Positions 1-8,445 of a stretch of 64,000 nt of DNA are shown one piece after another. The position numbers were made by a program, and so were the translations under genes. Under the pieces are notes generated by a model that made no database searches, was not told where the DNA came from, and saw only the letters and a list, made by a program, of their open reading frames with translations. Source of the DNA: Streptomyces coffeae (GTDB lineage Bacteria; Actinomycetota; Actinomycetes; Streptomycetales; Streptomycetaceae); assembly GCF_016741875.1 (NCBI RefSeq), contig NZ_JAERRF010000029.1, positions 52,355 to 116,354 of the forward strand, given 5' to 3'. How positions within the stretch are numbered: the first letter of the stretch is position 1; each line of letters starts with the position of its first letter.

Positions 1-710
1 TTCACCAGCTGCAGTGGTGCGACGACCCACAGAGTCAGCGTGGCCCAGCGCATCGGCGGCGAGAGGAGACGTCGAACCGTGCCCGCGGCCGCGCTGGAAG
101 CCCGGCCCGTGCGTCCCCGCGACGGGGACGACGCCGGCTCCCGAACGAAGGCGATCGCGAGCGGAACGGTGATCAGCAGCGGGAAGCCGCCGATCAGGAA
201 GACCGGTCGGAAGCCGTGGCTGTCCAGCGACCACAGAGCCACGAAGGCGGCCAGCGCCGTGCCGACACCGAGACCGGTGAGCACGAGGCCGATGATGCGA
301 GCCCTGTAATGACGCGGCGCGAATTCAGCGGCCAGTGAGACGGAGACCGGAATCACCCCACCGAAACCGAGACCGCAGATGAACCGTCCGGTGGCGAACA
401 CCTCCAGGTTGGGCGCGATCCCGCACAGAATCATCGCCAGGGAGAACAGGACGAGTCCGCCGATGAACAGGCGCCGTCGGCCGAAGACGTCCGTGAGAGT
501 CCCCGATACGACGGCCCCGATCAACGCGCCGACCAAGGCCAGGCTGCCGACGATGCCCGCGGTCTCGGTTGTCATGCCCCACGGCTGCGGGCCGATCAGC
601 CTGGGCAGCGCCGCACCGTACGACGCCATGTCATAGCCGTCGGCTAGGAGGCCGAGCCAGCAGACGAGGATGACCAGCCCACGCCTGGCCGTCGAATATG
701 TGGGGTCCAC
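1..710 (-). CDS. MFS transporter, aromatic acid:H+ symporter type (3' end beyond window)
   Basis: The first 236 codons of an inner-membrane carrier that continues off the left edge. The reverse-strand reading has regularly spaced hydrophobic segments and the MFS motif A loop, GTLTDVFGRRR, about 70 residues in. A second family signature, GRFICGLGFGG, follows near residue 115. The GTG start at 710 is chosen because GGAGG lies 5 bases upstream. The family (AAHS, PcaK-like) has about 450 residues and imports benzoate-type acids with protons. Its place at the head of an acyl-CoA catabolic island suggests it imports the pathway substrate, which cannot be named from sequence. Confidence 0.85.
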   Translation of the reverse strand, partial: MDPTYSTARRGLVILVCWLGLLADGYDMASYGAALPRLIGPQPWGMTTETAGIVGSLALVGALIGAVVSGTLTDVFGRRRLFIGGLVLFSLAMILCGIAPNLEVFATGRFICGLGFGGVIPVSVSLAAEFAPRHYRARIIGLVLTGLGVGTALAAFVALWSLDSHGFRPVFLIGGFPLLITVPLAIAFVREPASSPSRGRTGRASSAAAGTVRRLLSPPMRWATLTLWVVAPLQLV

Positions 711-759
711 GTTGACCTCCGGATGGGGGTGAAATCTCTCAGATGGGGGTGGAACCTCT

Positions 760-888
760 GCGCGCGCGTGGCAGCCACCTCTCCGTCCCGGTCGGGGCAC
801 ACCGGGTAGATGGCTTCGTGTTGCTGAGGAGGATTTCCGCGAAGTGTTCGACTGTGCCGCTGTTGCCGAGCGGTCGGAGCATCACCGT
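760..888 (-). pseudogene. GntR/FCD regulator remnant (C-terminal ~45 codons)
   Basis: Reverse-strand DNA here aligns with the 3' part of the intact GntR gene at 12918-13586. The stretch encoding EHFVEI in the intact copy reads EHFAEI here, and HEAIYAACADRDGE reads HEAIYPVCPDRDGE after a frame change. No open frame links the pieces and the N-terminal HTH is missing. With the operator at 1222 and the monooxygenase remnant at 1394, it is part of an inverted, decayed duplicate of the 12.5-13.6 kb divergon. Confidence 0.65.
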
Positions 889-1185
889 TGCACCACGGCG
901 TCCTGGCGCGCCGTTTTCGTGAGGCTCGCAGTTCTCGCGTGGGACACGGACGAGCAACCCCGTATGGAGGCTGTATCGAGTTCCGGCGCGCGTCGCGGCT
1001 CCGGCTACAGCACTCTGTGGCGCTCGTGAGGCAGGTACCGCACGCCGACCAGGATCGGTCAGCTAGGGCACGGGCCTATTGGTTCAGCGATCAGATGTGT
1101 GGAACTGGTCCTGGTAGTAACCCACCACCCGAAGCTTGTCCGGGTCGCGGCCAGAGTGCCGCGGCCACCGCCTTGAGCGGATGGG
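889..1185. other. Intergenic stretch, no gene recognised
   Basis: About 300 bases between the GntR remnant and the promoter/operator. Short open frames exist on both strands but none resembles a family I know. It should correspond to the lost 5' half of the duplicated GntR gene, but I could not see that similarity. Confidence 0.4.
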
Positions 1186-1189
1186 AGCG

Positions 1190-1218
1190 ACAGTAGACCG
1201 CACGACACCTGGCGGCAA
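1190..1218 (-). promoter_or_regulatory. Sigma-70-like promoter (-35 TTGCCG, 17 bp, -10 TACTGT)
   Basis: On the reverse strand TTGCCG (1218-1213) is followed by a 17-base spacer and TACTGT (1195-1190). It points at the GntR remnant and the MFS gene beyond it. The same arrangement is seen at 12728-12757 (TTGCTA, 18 bases, TACTGT). It may now drive the transporter, although the leader would be about 480 bases. Confidence 0.5.
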
Positions 1219-1221
1219 TAC

Positions 1222-1233
1222 ATTGTGCATAAT
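1222..1233. promoter_or_regulatory. Candidate GntR operator ATTGTGCATAAT
   Basis: A 12-base near-palindrome with one mismatched pair, 3 bases upstream of the -35 box at 1213-1218. It matches the perfect palindrome ATTATGCATAAT at 12761-12772, which holds the same position relative to its promoter. The likely ligand is the FCD-type GntR regulator encoded at 12918. Confidence 0.55.
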
Positions 1234-1393
1234 CGCTTGCCGATTGTTGGCCGGGCTACTGTCGCTGCCACACACAAGGTTGTGATCGGCCGCTGCCCGG
1301 AGGTTCTGCGGCCTCCTGAGGCGCCATCCCGCCGGTCACGTGAGCTTCGGGCCCTTCATACAGCCCATAACCGAACGCGACCTCTGAGTCATC

Positions 1394-1490
1394 TGGCGGA
1401 GACGGCCCACATCATGGAGATCGGCTTCGGTGGCACGGATCGTCAGGCCCGCCGGGTGCCGCACGACCAGCCGTGTCGGCCCCTGCACGG
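1394..1490 (+). pseudogene. Luciferase-like monooxygenase remnant (N-terminus only)
   Basis: The start region reads MEIGFGGTD and matches MEIGIFGGTD of the intact monooxygenase at 11445-12560, including the untranslated CACATC before the ATG. Similarity fades within about 35 codons. It diverges from the operator at 1222 just as the intact gene diverges from the operator at 12761, so it is a leftover of a duplicated divergon. Confidence 0.6.
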
Positions 1491-1998
1491 CATGCGGACC
1501 TGGCACTCAAGAGGCACTCGGCGTCAGCTCGGGGACGGCGGCACCCGACGCCACCGCGGGCGGCATCCTGGCTCCACAGTCGGTTCCAGGGTGTCCGGCC
1601 GAGGCGATCTGTACCCCTTCGGCCCGCGGAACCGCGCCAGCTGGATGTATTCGGGTCAGCGCGCGCTGAGGCGAGTGGCCGGCGCCATCGCGTCCTCGAC
1701 GATCCGGACAGTGCCCTGGCCGATCGTCGGGAAGGCCGGATACGCCGCGTCGCCGGGTGGTACCACACGGCCGCCGTGCCGTCTTCTGAGCGAAGCCCGC
1801 TCGGTGAGCCCGACCAGGAAGGTCTCGTCGCCCGCGTCGACGACCGCTCGCATCGGCCGCTCCCACCGGCGAACGACCACCGTGGATCGGTCGCGCCAGC
1901 CGATCATGTCCACCGAAGCAGCATCGCCGGCTCCGCCTCCCGCTACGTGTGCTCTCACACCGTCAGAGCGGCACACCCGAACTCAGCCGAGGACGACG
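1491..1998. other. Scrambled remnant region, no intact gene
   Basis: About 500 bases between two gene fragments. Long frames are open on both strands, as expected at this GC content. A reverse-strand reading around 1656-1976 has protein-like composition but no motif I can assign. I treat it as decayed DNA. Confidence 0.35.
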
Positions 1999-2265
1999 AT
2001 GACCGTCCACGACGCCGATCCCTGGCTCGCTCGCTACGGGCCGGGCCAGCAGGCCACCATCACACCCGAGCACAACGACATCCTGACCGCCTTCCGAGCC
2101 ACTGTGAAGCGCACTCCGGAAGCCGACGCCATCCGCTACTTCGACGGCCGGATCAGCTTCCGGGAACTCGACGGGCTGACCGACGCGTTCGCCGCCGGAA
2201 TCGCCGACGCGGGCTTCAGCCCCGGCGAGCGGGTGGCGATCTTACCGGCACACCCAAAGGCACGG
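1999..2265 (+). pseudogene. Acyl-CoA synthetase (AMP-forming) N-terminal fragment
   Basis: ATG with GAGGA upstream. The roughly 88 codons read like the N-terminus of an ANL-superfamily CoA ligase: a region with TPEADAIRYFDGRISFRELD, then GFSPGERVAILP, the usual adenylation-domain entry. Homology stops before any AMP-binding motif and the frame runs directly into a DUF3500 C-terminal fragment. About 450 residues are missing, so it cannot be active. An intact ligase would have activated the acid that the CoA-dependent enzymes in this island process. Confidence 0.7.
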
Positions 2266-2289
2266 GCCGCGACAACCTCGTTCTGCCCT

Positions 2290-2575
2290 CGGTGGCGAAC
2301 CTTCCTGACGCGCCCCGAGCCCACCCGCCGCGCCCAGGTGGAACGCCACCTTGACCACGCGCACGTCGGCTGGATCGGCCCCTGGGGGATGGGGACGCGT
2401 TCTCCTACTGGTTCCACAGCCCTGTCCTGCTTATCCAGTACGACAATCACCCCGGGGTCTTCCTGGACAACGACGAGCCCGAGCCGTTCACGTCCACGCG
2501 ATCGTCCGTACCCCGAACGGCGGTGACTACGGCAAGGATCTGCTCCGTCAGCACTACACCCGGCACCGGCCCTGA
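2290..2575 (+). pseudogene. DUF3500 protein C-terminal fragment, frameshifted
   Basis: The first part reads RRAQVERHLDHAHVGWIG in the frame of the upstream ligase fragment. After a frame change near 2393 it continues as FHSPVLLIQYDNHPGVFLDN and then HAIVRTPNGGDYG. These match the C-terminus of the intact DUF3500 protein at 14074-15327 (VILVEFDHHAGVFLAN, HTIVRTPNGNDYG). The divergence suggests a third paralogue, not a recent copy. Confidence 0.75.
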
Positions 2576-2796
2576 CACCGACAGGAACGCCGGAAGCGGC
2601 CCGCCGGTAGGAGCCCGAAGAAGGCGGAGGCGAAACCGCTGGCGAGGCCGGTCAGGGCGTGATTGACGGCGCTGTCCGGCACAGCGACGAACGCGTCGTT
2701 GACCAGGCCGCTCAGCACCGCGCCGATCACTCCGCCGAAGAGGCCTGAGTTCAGCGAGACGCGCACGACGGGGACGGGAGTGAGGCACTCGCGCAT
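2554..2796 (-). CDS. Small glycine-rich hydrophobic protein, doubtful
   Basis: An 80-codon frame with ATG at 2796. The middle is hydrophobic and could form one or two membrane helices (FGGVIGAVLSGLV, ALTGLASGFASAFFGLL). There is no clear ribosome site and the 3' end overlaps the DUF3500 fragment. I do not recognise it; it may be chance or the remnant of a membrane protein. Confidence 0.3.
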   Translation of the reverse strand: MRECLTPVPVVRVSLNSGLFGGVIGAVLSGLVNDAFVAVPDSAVNHALTGLASGFASAFFGLLPAGRFRRSCRCQGRCRV

Positions 2797-2838
2797 CGGC
2801 CAGGGATGGTCCTGCGCCGTTGACGTGCCGGATCCCGC

Positions 2839-3675
2839 TCACAGGAAGAGGTCGGTTTCGAGGCCGTCCTCGGTGGCGCCGTCGTGGAGGTAGCGCGAGA
2901 ACTCGCGGACACCAGCGGCCCGCAGCACGTCCTCGTCGACGTAGCACTGGCCGTTGGCCTCCGAGGCCGGGAGAGCCAGGATGACGGCGGCTGCGTCAGC
3001 CATGATCCCCGGCCGGCGAGAGGCCCGCATGCCGCCGTCGCCGCCGACGACGTTCTGCACGGCGGCGGTCGCGACGAGGGTCCGTGGCCACAGGCAGCAG
3101 GCCGCGATGCGCTGGTCCCGGTACTGCTCGGCGACGCCGAGGGTCAGCATGGTCATCGCGTACTTGCTGACGGTGTACGGCGCGTGGCGGGCCAGCCAGC
3201 GGCGGTCGAGATTGAGGGGCGGCGAGAGAGTGAGGACGCGTGGCGCCGACGACTTCAGGAGGTACGGCAGCGCGGCCGTGGTGAGGACGAAGGTGCCGCG
3301 TGCGTTGATGTCCTGGATCAGGTCGTAGCGCTTGAGCGGCAGCTCACCGATGCCGGTGAGGGCGATGGCGGAGGCGTTGTTGACGAGGATGTCGATTCCG
3401 CCGAAGCGGGCGACGGTCCTGGCCACGGCGTCGTTGACGGTGTCGTCGTCGCGGATGTCGCCGACGATCGGCAGGGCCTGGCCGCCGGCGGCTTCGATCT
3501 CCGCGGCGGCGGTGTGGACCGTGCCAGGCAGACGAGGGTCGGGGTTGTCGGTCTTGGAGATGAAGGCGATGTTCGCGCCGTCTCGCGCAGCGCGGACAGC
3601 GATGGCGAGGCCGATCCCGCGACTGCCCCCGGACATCAGCACGGTGCGGCCGGCGAGAGGTTGCTGTGAGGACAT
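2839..3675 (-). CDS. SDR family oxidoreductase, HSDL2-like
   Basis: A 278-residue short-chain dehydrogenase. The NAD(P) motif is GGSRGIGLA near residue 15, followed by NNASAI, and the catalytic pair appears as YTVSK. The start is the ATG at 3675 with GAAGGA upstream; a longer frame begins further out without a good ribosome site. Its closest relative in the window is the frameshifted SDR at 20985, with the same LTLSPPLNL stretch before the active site. HSDL2-like SDRs oxidise or reduce hydroxyacyl or terpenoid alcohol substrates; here a hydroxyacyl-CoA or alcohol step is inferred. It is transcribed away from the acyl-CoA dehydrogenase, with an IclR-type operator between them. Confidence 0.85.
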   Translation of the reverse strand: MSSQQPLAGRTVLMSGGSRGIGLAIAVRAARDGANIAFISKTDNPDPRLPGTVHTAAAEIEAAGGQALPIVGDIRDDDTVNDAVARTVARFGGIDILVNNASAIALTGIGELPLKRYDLIQDINARGTFVLTTAALPYLLKSSAPRVLTLSPPLNLDRRWLARHAPYTVSKYAMTMLTLGVAEQYRDQRIAACCLWPRTLVATAAVQNVVGGDGGMRASRRPGIMADAAAVILALPASEANGQCYVDEDVLRAAGVREFSRYLHDGATEDGLETDLFL

Positions 3676-3977
3676 GGGCGTCCTTCCCTGTGAAACGGAA
3701 GAGCGATTGCGAACCGCTCGGAACGTCAGATGACTGAGGCGACAACGACTGGACGTCCTGCTGGCCCTGCCGCAGGCCGACCCGGTGCCGCTCCGGGACC
3801 GAGGAACATCGGGTGATCGGCCGCGGTGCATTCCATCCGGCGTTGGTCGAGGTGAAGGTGATCACGGAACGCCGGACTCACGGAGGCCTCCGTCCTCCCG
3901 GGATCGGCCTCACACGGTGACCGGGCGTCGCTTGACGCCCGACGAGGTGCCACATACCTTGCCATTGGACTTCACAG

Positions 3978-4003
3978 TGGTCCAGTGGTCCGCATTACGG
4001 ACC
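3978..4003 (+). promoter_or_regulatory. IclR-type three-half-site operator, copy A
   Basis: Contains GGTCCG, five bases, CGGACC (3987-4003), preceded by a third half-site TGGTCCA in direct orientation. The same 26-base layout recurs at 13911-13936 and 17896-17921. PcaU/PobR-type IclR regulators are known to bind an inverted pair plus one direct half-site. It lies 47 bases before the acyl-CoA dehydrogenase start. Confidence 0.7.
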
Positions 4004-4050
4004 AAAGGCGGTCGGCCGGGTTTCCGGGAAGTCGACACAGGGATCCGATC

Positions 4051-5835
4051 ATGAACTTCGATCTGTTGCGCCGCAGGGACCTGGACTTCCTGCTCCACGA
4101 GTGGCTGAACGTGTCGGCTCTGACGAAGGCCCCGCGCTTCCGCGATCACTCCCGTGAGACCTTCGACGCGGCGCTCGATCTGTCCGAGAACCTGGCGCGC
4201 CGGGAATTCCGATCACACAATCGCGCGAGCGACCTCAACGAGCCGAGCTTCGACGGTTCGCGCGTGCGGATGATTCCCGAGGTCGGGCGGGCGCTTACTG
4301 CCTTCGCCAGGAGTGGTCTGCTGGCCGGCACAGCGGACGAGCGTCTGGGCGGCATCCAACTGCCTCATGTGGTGCACCGCGCCTGTTTCGCCTACTTTCA
4401 GGCCGCCAACATCGCGACCGCCTCCTACCCGATGCTGACCATGGCGAACGCGAACCTTCTCATCGAGCATGGCAGCGCCGGCCAGGTACGCGATTATGTG
4501 GTCCCCATGTTCGAGGGCCGGTTCTTCGGGACCATGTGCCTGTCGGAACCGCATGCCGGGTCGTCGCTGGCCGACGTCACCACCCGGGCCAGGCCCGATG
4601 CCGACGGCCGCTACCGGCTCTTCGGGCAGAAGATGTGGATCTCGGGAGGTGATCACGAACTCGGCGAGAACATCGTCCACTTGTTGCTCGCCCGCGTCGA
4701 GGGTGCCGAACCGGGCGTCAAAGGCCTGTCCCTGTTTGTCGTTCCCAAGTTCCTGACCTCGGAACACGACGGCCCCGAGCGGAACGACATCGCGCTCGCC
4801 GGACTCAATCACAAGATGGGTTACCGGGGAATCACCAACACTCTGCTGAGCTTCGGCGAAGGCGCCTTCCGTCCCGACGGCGAGGCGGGCGCCGTCGGAT
4901 ACCTGGTCGGCGCGGAAAACCGTGGCCTCGCGTACATGTTCCACATGATGAACGAGGCCAGGATCGGCGTCGGAGCCGGTGCGGCCGCCCTGGGCTGCAC
5001 CGGTTACCTCCAGGCGCTCGACTACGCCCGTACCCGTACGCAAGGACGGCAGCCAGGCCGCAAGGACCCGTCCACGCCCCAGTCGCCGATCGTCGAGCAC
5101 GCGGACGTGCGGCGCATGCTCCTGGCCTCCAAGTCCTATGTGGAGGGGGCCATGGCACTGGTGCTGTACGCGGCCAGGCTCCTCGACGAGAGCACCACAG
5201 CTGCGGACCACGCGGCACGAGCCGACGCGATCAGGCTGCTGGACGTGCTGACGCCGATCGTCAAGAGCTGGCCGTCGCAGTGGTGCCTGAGCGCCAACGA
5301 CCTGGCGATCCAGATCCACGGCGGCGCCGGCTACACCAGGGATCACGACGCCGAACAGTTCTACCGCGACAATCGGCTGAATCAGATTCACGAAGGGACG
5401 CACGGAATCCATGCCCTGGACCTCCTCGGGCGCAAAGTTGTCGTCGACTCCGGTGCAGGCCTCGACCTGCTCGTGACCACGATGCGCGAGGCGGTTGGGA
5501 GAGCGCCCCACGGCCTCACACCGTGGGCCGCTCAGCTGTCCGCTCGCATCGATCGGCTGGTCACAGTCACCAGGGCGTTGTGGCGAGACGGCGACGCCGA
5601 ACGCGCCTTGGCCAACGCGACCCTGTACCTCGAAGCCGTCGGCCACATCGTGATCGCCTGGATGTGGCTCGAACAGGCTGTCGTCGCGAATGGCCACTCC
5701 GGCACCTTCTATGCGGGCAAGCACGCCGCGGCGCGCTACTTCTTCACGTACGAACTGCCACGCGTCGACGCCCAACTGGACCTCCTCGCCGAGCGCGACA
5801 CTCAGCTGCTGGATCTCGACACCGACGTGCTCTGA
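4051..5835 (+). CDS. Acyl-CoA dehydrogenase, long form (FadE-like)
   Basis: A 594-residue cytoplasmic flavoenzyme that introduces an alpha,beta double bond into acyl-CoA. The FAD/substrate loop is visible as MCLSEPHAGSSLADV near residue 170, and the catalytic glutamate as E448 in NQIHEGTHGIHALDL. The extra C-terminal ~130 residues fit the long subgroup with a C-terminal dehydrogenase-like domain rather than 380-residue short-chain enzymes. The start is the ATG at 4051; the frame is open further upstream, but that part would run through the operator. It supplies the enoyl-CoA used by the hydratases nearby. The acyl chain is not predictable. Confidence 0.92.
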   Translation: MNFDLLRRRDLDFLLHEWLNVSALTKAPRFRDHSRETFDAALDLSENLARREFRSHNRASDLNEPSFDGSRVRMIPEVGRALTAFARSGLLAGTADERLGGIQLPHVVHRACFAYFQAANIATASYPMLTMANANLLIEHGSAGQVRDYVVPMFEGRFFGTMCLSEPHAGSSLADVTTRARPDADGRYRLFGQKMWISGGDHELGENIVHLLLARVEGAEPGVKGLSLFVVPKFLTSEHDGPERNDIALAGLNHKMGYRGITNTLLSFGEGAFRPDGEAGAVGYLVGAENRGLAYMFHMMNEARIGVGAGAAALGCTGYLQALDYARTRTQGRQPGRKDPSTPQSPIVEHADVRRMLLASKSYVEGAMALVLYAARLLDESTTAADHAARADAIRLLDVLTPIVKSWPSQWCLSANDLAIQIHGGAGYTRDHDAEQFYRDNRLNQIHEGTHGIHALDLLGRKVVVDSGAGLDLLVTTMREAVGRAPHGLTPWAAQLSARIDRLVTVTRALWRDGDAERALANATLYLEAVGHIVIAWMWLEQAVVANGHSGTFYAGKHAAARYFFTYELPRVDAQLDLLAERDTQLLDLDTDVL

Positions 5836-5900
5836 CGACCGGGACCGCGCAACCGGGGCCCCGGCCTGCGCCTGACCACGGGACCGGCCACCTCGTCAGA

Positions 5901-6722
5901 TCACCGGCCTCGGTAGACCGCTTTGCCGGGACCGTCACGGAGGAAGGAGGCGATGCCGTCGCGCAGGTCGTTGGTGGCGAACAGCGCACCCGAGACGGCC
6001 GGCACCGCGTCGTCCGCGGCACGCACACCGTCGCGCCCCGCGGTCGCGATCAGCTGCTTGGTGGCGGCATGCGCGCATGTGGGGCCATCGGCGAGGCGGC
6101 GCGCGTGCTCCCGTGCGGCCTCGCCGAAACCCTCGTCGGGAAGGACGCGGTTCACCACGTTCCATCGCTCCAGAGTGGCCGCCGTGAAACGCTCCCCGGT
6201 GTAGATCAGCTCACGCGCCCTGGCCGGCCCGGCGCGCTGGGCCAGCCGCTGCGGTCCGCCCATCGACGGCGTCAGCCCCACGACGGTCTCCACCAGCCCG
6301 AACGACGCGGACTCCGCAGCGAGAAGGATGTCGCACGCCAGGGCGATCTCGAACGCCGCGGTGAGGGTGAGGCCGTGCGCGGCGAACACCGTCGGCACCG
6401 GCAGGTCCTCCATCCCCTGCGTGATACGCAGCAGCCGTTTCCACTGTGCCCCGGCCCGTTCGACCGGGCCGAGGCTCTCGGCGATCGCGGCGAACAGCGC
6501 CACATCGACCCCTCCGGACACGACCTTGCCCCGCGCCTCGACGAGTACAGCCCTGGCGCGACGGGAGTGCGTCGGGTCCGTGAGGGTGTGCAGCTCGTCG
6601 ACGACCCCCTCCCACGCGGCGAGCACCTGCTCGTCGAACAGATTCAGAGGCGGCCGGTCGAGTACGACGACAGCGACGTCGCCGTCGTGGTGCAGCTGCA
6701 CAGGCGTTGTGATGGTGATCAT
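5901..6722 (-). CDS. Enoyl-CoA hydratase/isomerase family protein
   Basis: A 273-residue crotonase-fold protein. The oxyanion-hole segments are VVSGGVDV and AAHGLTLTAAFEIALACD; an acidic residue lies in GLVETVVGLTPSMGGPQRL where hydratases place a catalytic glutamate. The ATG at 6722 has AAAGGG just upstream. It is the last gene of the leftward run, separated from the next hydratase by about 100 bases. It would hydrate or isomerise an unsaturated acyl-CoA; the exact reaction in this diverse family cannot be read from sequence. Confidence 0.88.
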   Translation of the reverse strand: MITITTPVQLHHDGDVAVVVLDRPPLNLFDEQVLAAWEGVVDELHTLTDPTHSRRARAVLVEARGKVVSGGVDVALFAAIAESLGPVERAGAQWKRLLRITQGMEDLPVPTVFAAHGLTLTAAFEIALACDILLAAESASFGLVETVVGLTPSMGGPQRLAQRAGPARARELIYTGERFTAATLERWNVVNRVLPDEGFGEAAREHARRLADGPTCAHAATKQLIATAGRDGVRAADDAVPAVSGALFATNDLRDGIASFLRDGPGKAVYRGR

Positions 6723-6826
6723 CCCTTTCACCTCGACTGGTTGGCAGACGTCAAGAGCGTCAATCGGGCGGCTCCCGGATACGCTGCGGCACCGCGCCCC
6801 GGCATCCGCGACGCGCGGCCCCCGCA

Positions 6827-7663
6827 CTACTCGGGCAGCAGCGCCGCAGGGGACACCCCACGACGCGCGGGCGGATCGCCGTTGTCCAGGAAGGTGCCGA
6901 TCGCCCGGCGGAAGTCGCCGGGGGAGACCGTCGGCGGACGCGGGGCCGGAGTGGTCCGTCCAGCCAGACGGGTGGCGTGTTTGGCGGCGCGTACCGCCTC
7001 GGGGGGCAGCGCGAGGATCCGCTTCAGCAGGCCGGTGGCCGCGCCCTCGAGGTCGGTGTCGGGGAAGGCCCGGGTGGCCAGGCCGCAGCGGGCCGCCTCC
7101 GCCCCGTCCAACAGGGCACCGGTGTAGAACAGTTCGCGGGTCAGAGACGGTCCGATCAGCTCGGCCATCCGGGCGGCGAACCGCACGCTGGGCAGAATTC
7201 CGAGCCGTACGACGGGCATGCCGATGCGGCCGGATTCGGCGATGTAGAGAAGGTCGCAGGCCAGGGCGAGCTGGCAGCCCGCTCCGGCGGCGGCACCGCG
7301 AACCTCGGCGAGGACGGGGACCGGGCAGTGTTCGATCGCCGTGAAGGCCGACTCCATGGCCGTGAAGGACTCCTCCACGGCGGCCTCGGCCGCGTCGCGC
7401 CACTCGGTGAGGTCCGATCCGGCGCAGAAGTGCCGCCCCCGTCCGCGGATGACGACGGCGCGGGTCGCAGGGTCCCGGCCGACGCGTTCGACCGTGTGCG
7501 CCAGCTCGGTCCACGCCGAGGTGGGCAACGCGTTGCGCCGACGGCCGTCGCCCACGACGATGCGGGCGACGCCGCCCTGTGCCGTCAGTTCGACGAGAGC
7601 GGTCACAGCGGGGCGCCGCCGGTCGGGGGTGTCCGCGCGTAGGGTGTACGGCGTGTCGTCCAT
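6827..7663 (-). CDS. Enoyl-CoA hydratase/isomerase family protein
   Basis: A 278-residue crotonase-fold protein with oxyanion-hole motifs HFCAGSDL and RGAAAGAGCQLALACD. At the usual second acidic position it reads GILPSVRFAARM, without a glutamate, so it may be an isomerase, hydrolase or decarboxylase rather than a standard hydratase. The ATG at 7663 is 5 bases from the stop of the upstream alpha/beta hydrolase, so the two are probably co-translated. The substrate is presumably a CoA thioester from the class III CoA-transferase encoded upstream. Confidence 0.85.
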   Translation of the reverse strand: MDDTPYTLRADTPDRRRPAVTALVELTAQGGVARIVVGDGRRRNALPTSAWTELAHTVERVGRDPATRAVVIRGRGRHFCAGSDLTEWRDAAEAAVEESFTAMESAFTAIEHCPVPVLAEVRGAAAGAGCQLALACDLLYIAESGRIGMPVVRLGILPSVRFAARMAELIGPSLTRELFYTGALLDGAEAARCGLATRAFPDTDLEGAATGLLKRILALPPEAVRAAKHATRLAGRTTPAPRPPTVSPGDFRRAIGTFLDNGDPPARRGVSPAALLPE

Positions 7664-7668
7664 GGCGC

Positions 7669-8445
7669 TCAGCGCCCTCCGTCGGTCAGGCGGGTGGTGC
7701 GCCAGGCCGCGATGGTCAGCCGGACCGGGCCGGTGCCCATGTGCCCGCCGGGGAACATGCGCACGGTCTTCGGGTCGCCGTAGCGCAGGCTGAGGTAGCT
7801 GTCCTCGGAGCTGTTCTGCAGGTCGTCGGTGCCATTGACGAGCAACAGCGGCGCCGACGTGCGGTCCAGGACGCCCTGATCGAGCAGGGACAGCGCGGGG
7901 CAGGAGGCCACACAGTCCTCGAAGGTGCTCCCGCCCAAGATGCGTTCGCGGGCGGCCATCAGGTCCATGAGATACGAGGCGGCGTTGCGGGACTTTTCCT
8001 GCCACTCGGGCTGGAAGGTGATGTGCACCCCACCGCCCCAGTTGACCGCCGCGGCCAGATGTTCGTGGTGGGTGTGCGCGAGCTTCATCGCCCCGTACCC
8101 GCCGAAGGACATCCCCAGCGCGGCGATCACCGCCGGGGGGCGTTGCCGACCACGGGGGCGGGCCACGTGGAAGGTGAGGCTGTCGCCTTCGCCCTCGCGT
8201 CCCGCGAACGGCACGGTGACCTGTTCGAGCGGAGGGTCGTCCAGGGCGGTGGCCCGCTCGGCGCATTCCGCCGCAGTCGCGGTCCAGTGCCCGGCCCAGG
8301 CGACCGGGTCGGTGCCCGGCAGGGTGTCGATGGTCCGCGCGGCGGCATCGGGATCCACGTCGGCGAGCGGGTGGCGCCGGGCGGTGAGGTGCTCGCGCGG
8401 CCACCGCTGGGCGTCGGGGAGCCTACGGGTCAGATCGGGACTCAT
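7669..8445 (-). CDS. Alpha/beta hydrolase with apparent internal deletion
   Basis: 258 residues resembling the FrsA / 2,6-dihydropseudooxynicotine hydrolase group. The nucleophile elbow GMSFGGYGAMKLA, the acid strand LLLVNGTDD and the histidine in FPGGHMG are all present. However, the text runs directly from PPAVIAAL, the first core beta strand, into GMSFGG. In the family, about 80 residues normally separate these, carrying the oxyanion loop. The reading frame is preserved. Either this is a compact variant or an in-frame deletion has destroyed activity. Confidence 0.75.
   Translation of the reverse strand: MSPDLTRRLPDAQRWPREHLTARRHPLADVDPDAAARTIDTLPGTDPVAWAGHWTATAAECAERATALDDPPLEQVTVPFAGREGEGDSLTFHVARPRGRQRPPAVIAALGMSFGGYGAMKLAHTHHEHLAAAVNWGGGVHITFQPEWQEKSRNAASYLMDLMAARERILGGSTFEDCVASCPALSLLDQGVLDRTSAPLLLVNGTDDLQNSSEDSYLSLRYGDPKTVRMFPGGHMGTGPVRLTIAAWRTTRLTDGGR

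Noticed and set aside
1225..2526. 433-codon forward frame as one gene
   Set aside because: It strings together a monooxygenase start, unrecognised DNA, a ligase start and a DUF3500 fragment. It is a mosaic of remnants, not one protein.
4213..5775. 520-codon open frame opposite the acyl-CoA dehydrogenase
   Set aside because: Antisense shadow of a high-GC gene: no ribosome site and no family motif, while the forward frame has complete acyl-CoA dehydrogenase motifs.
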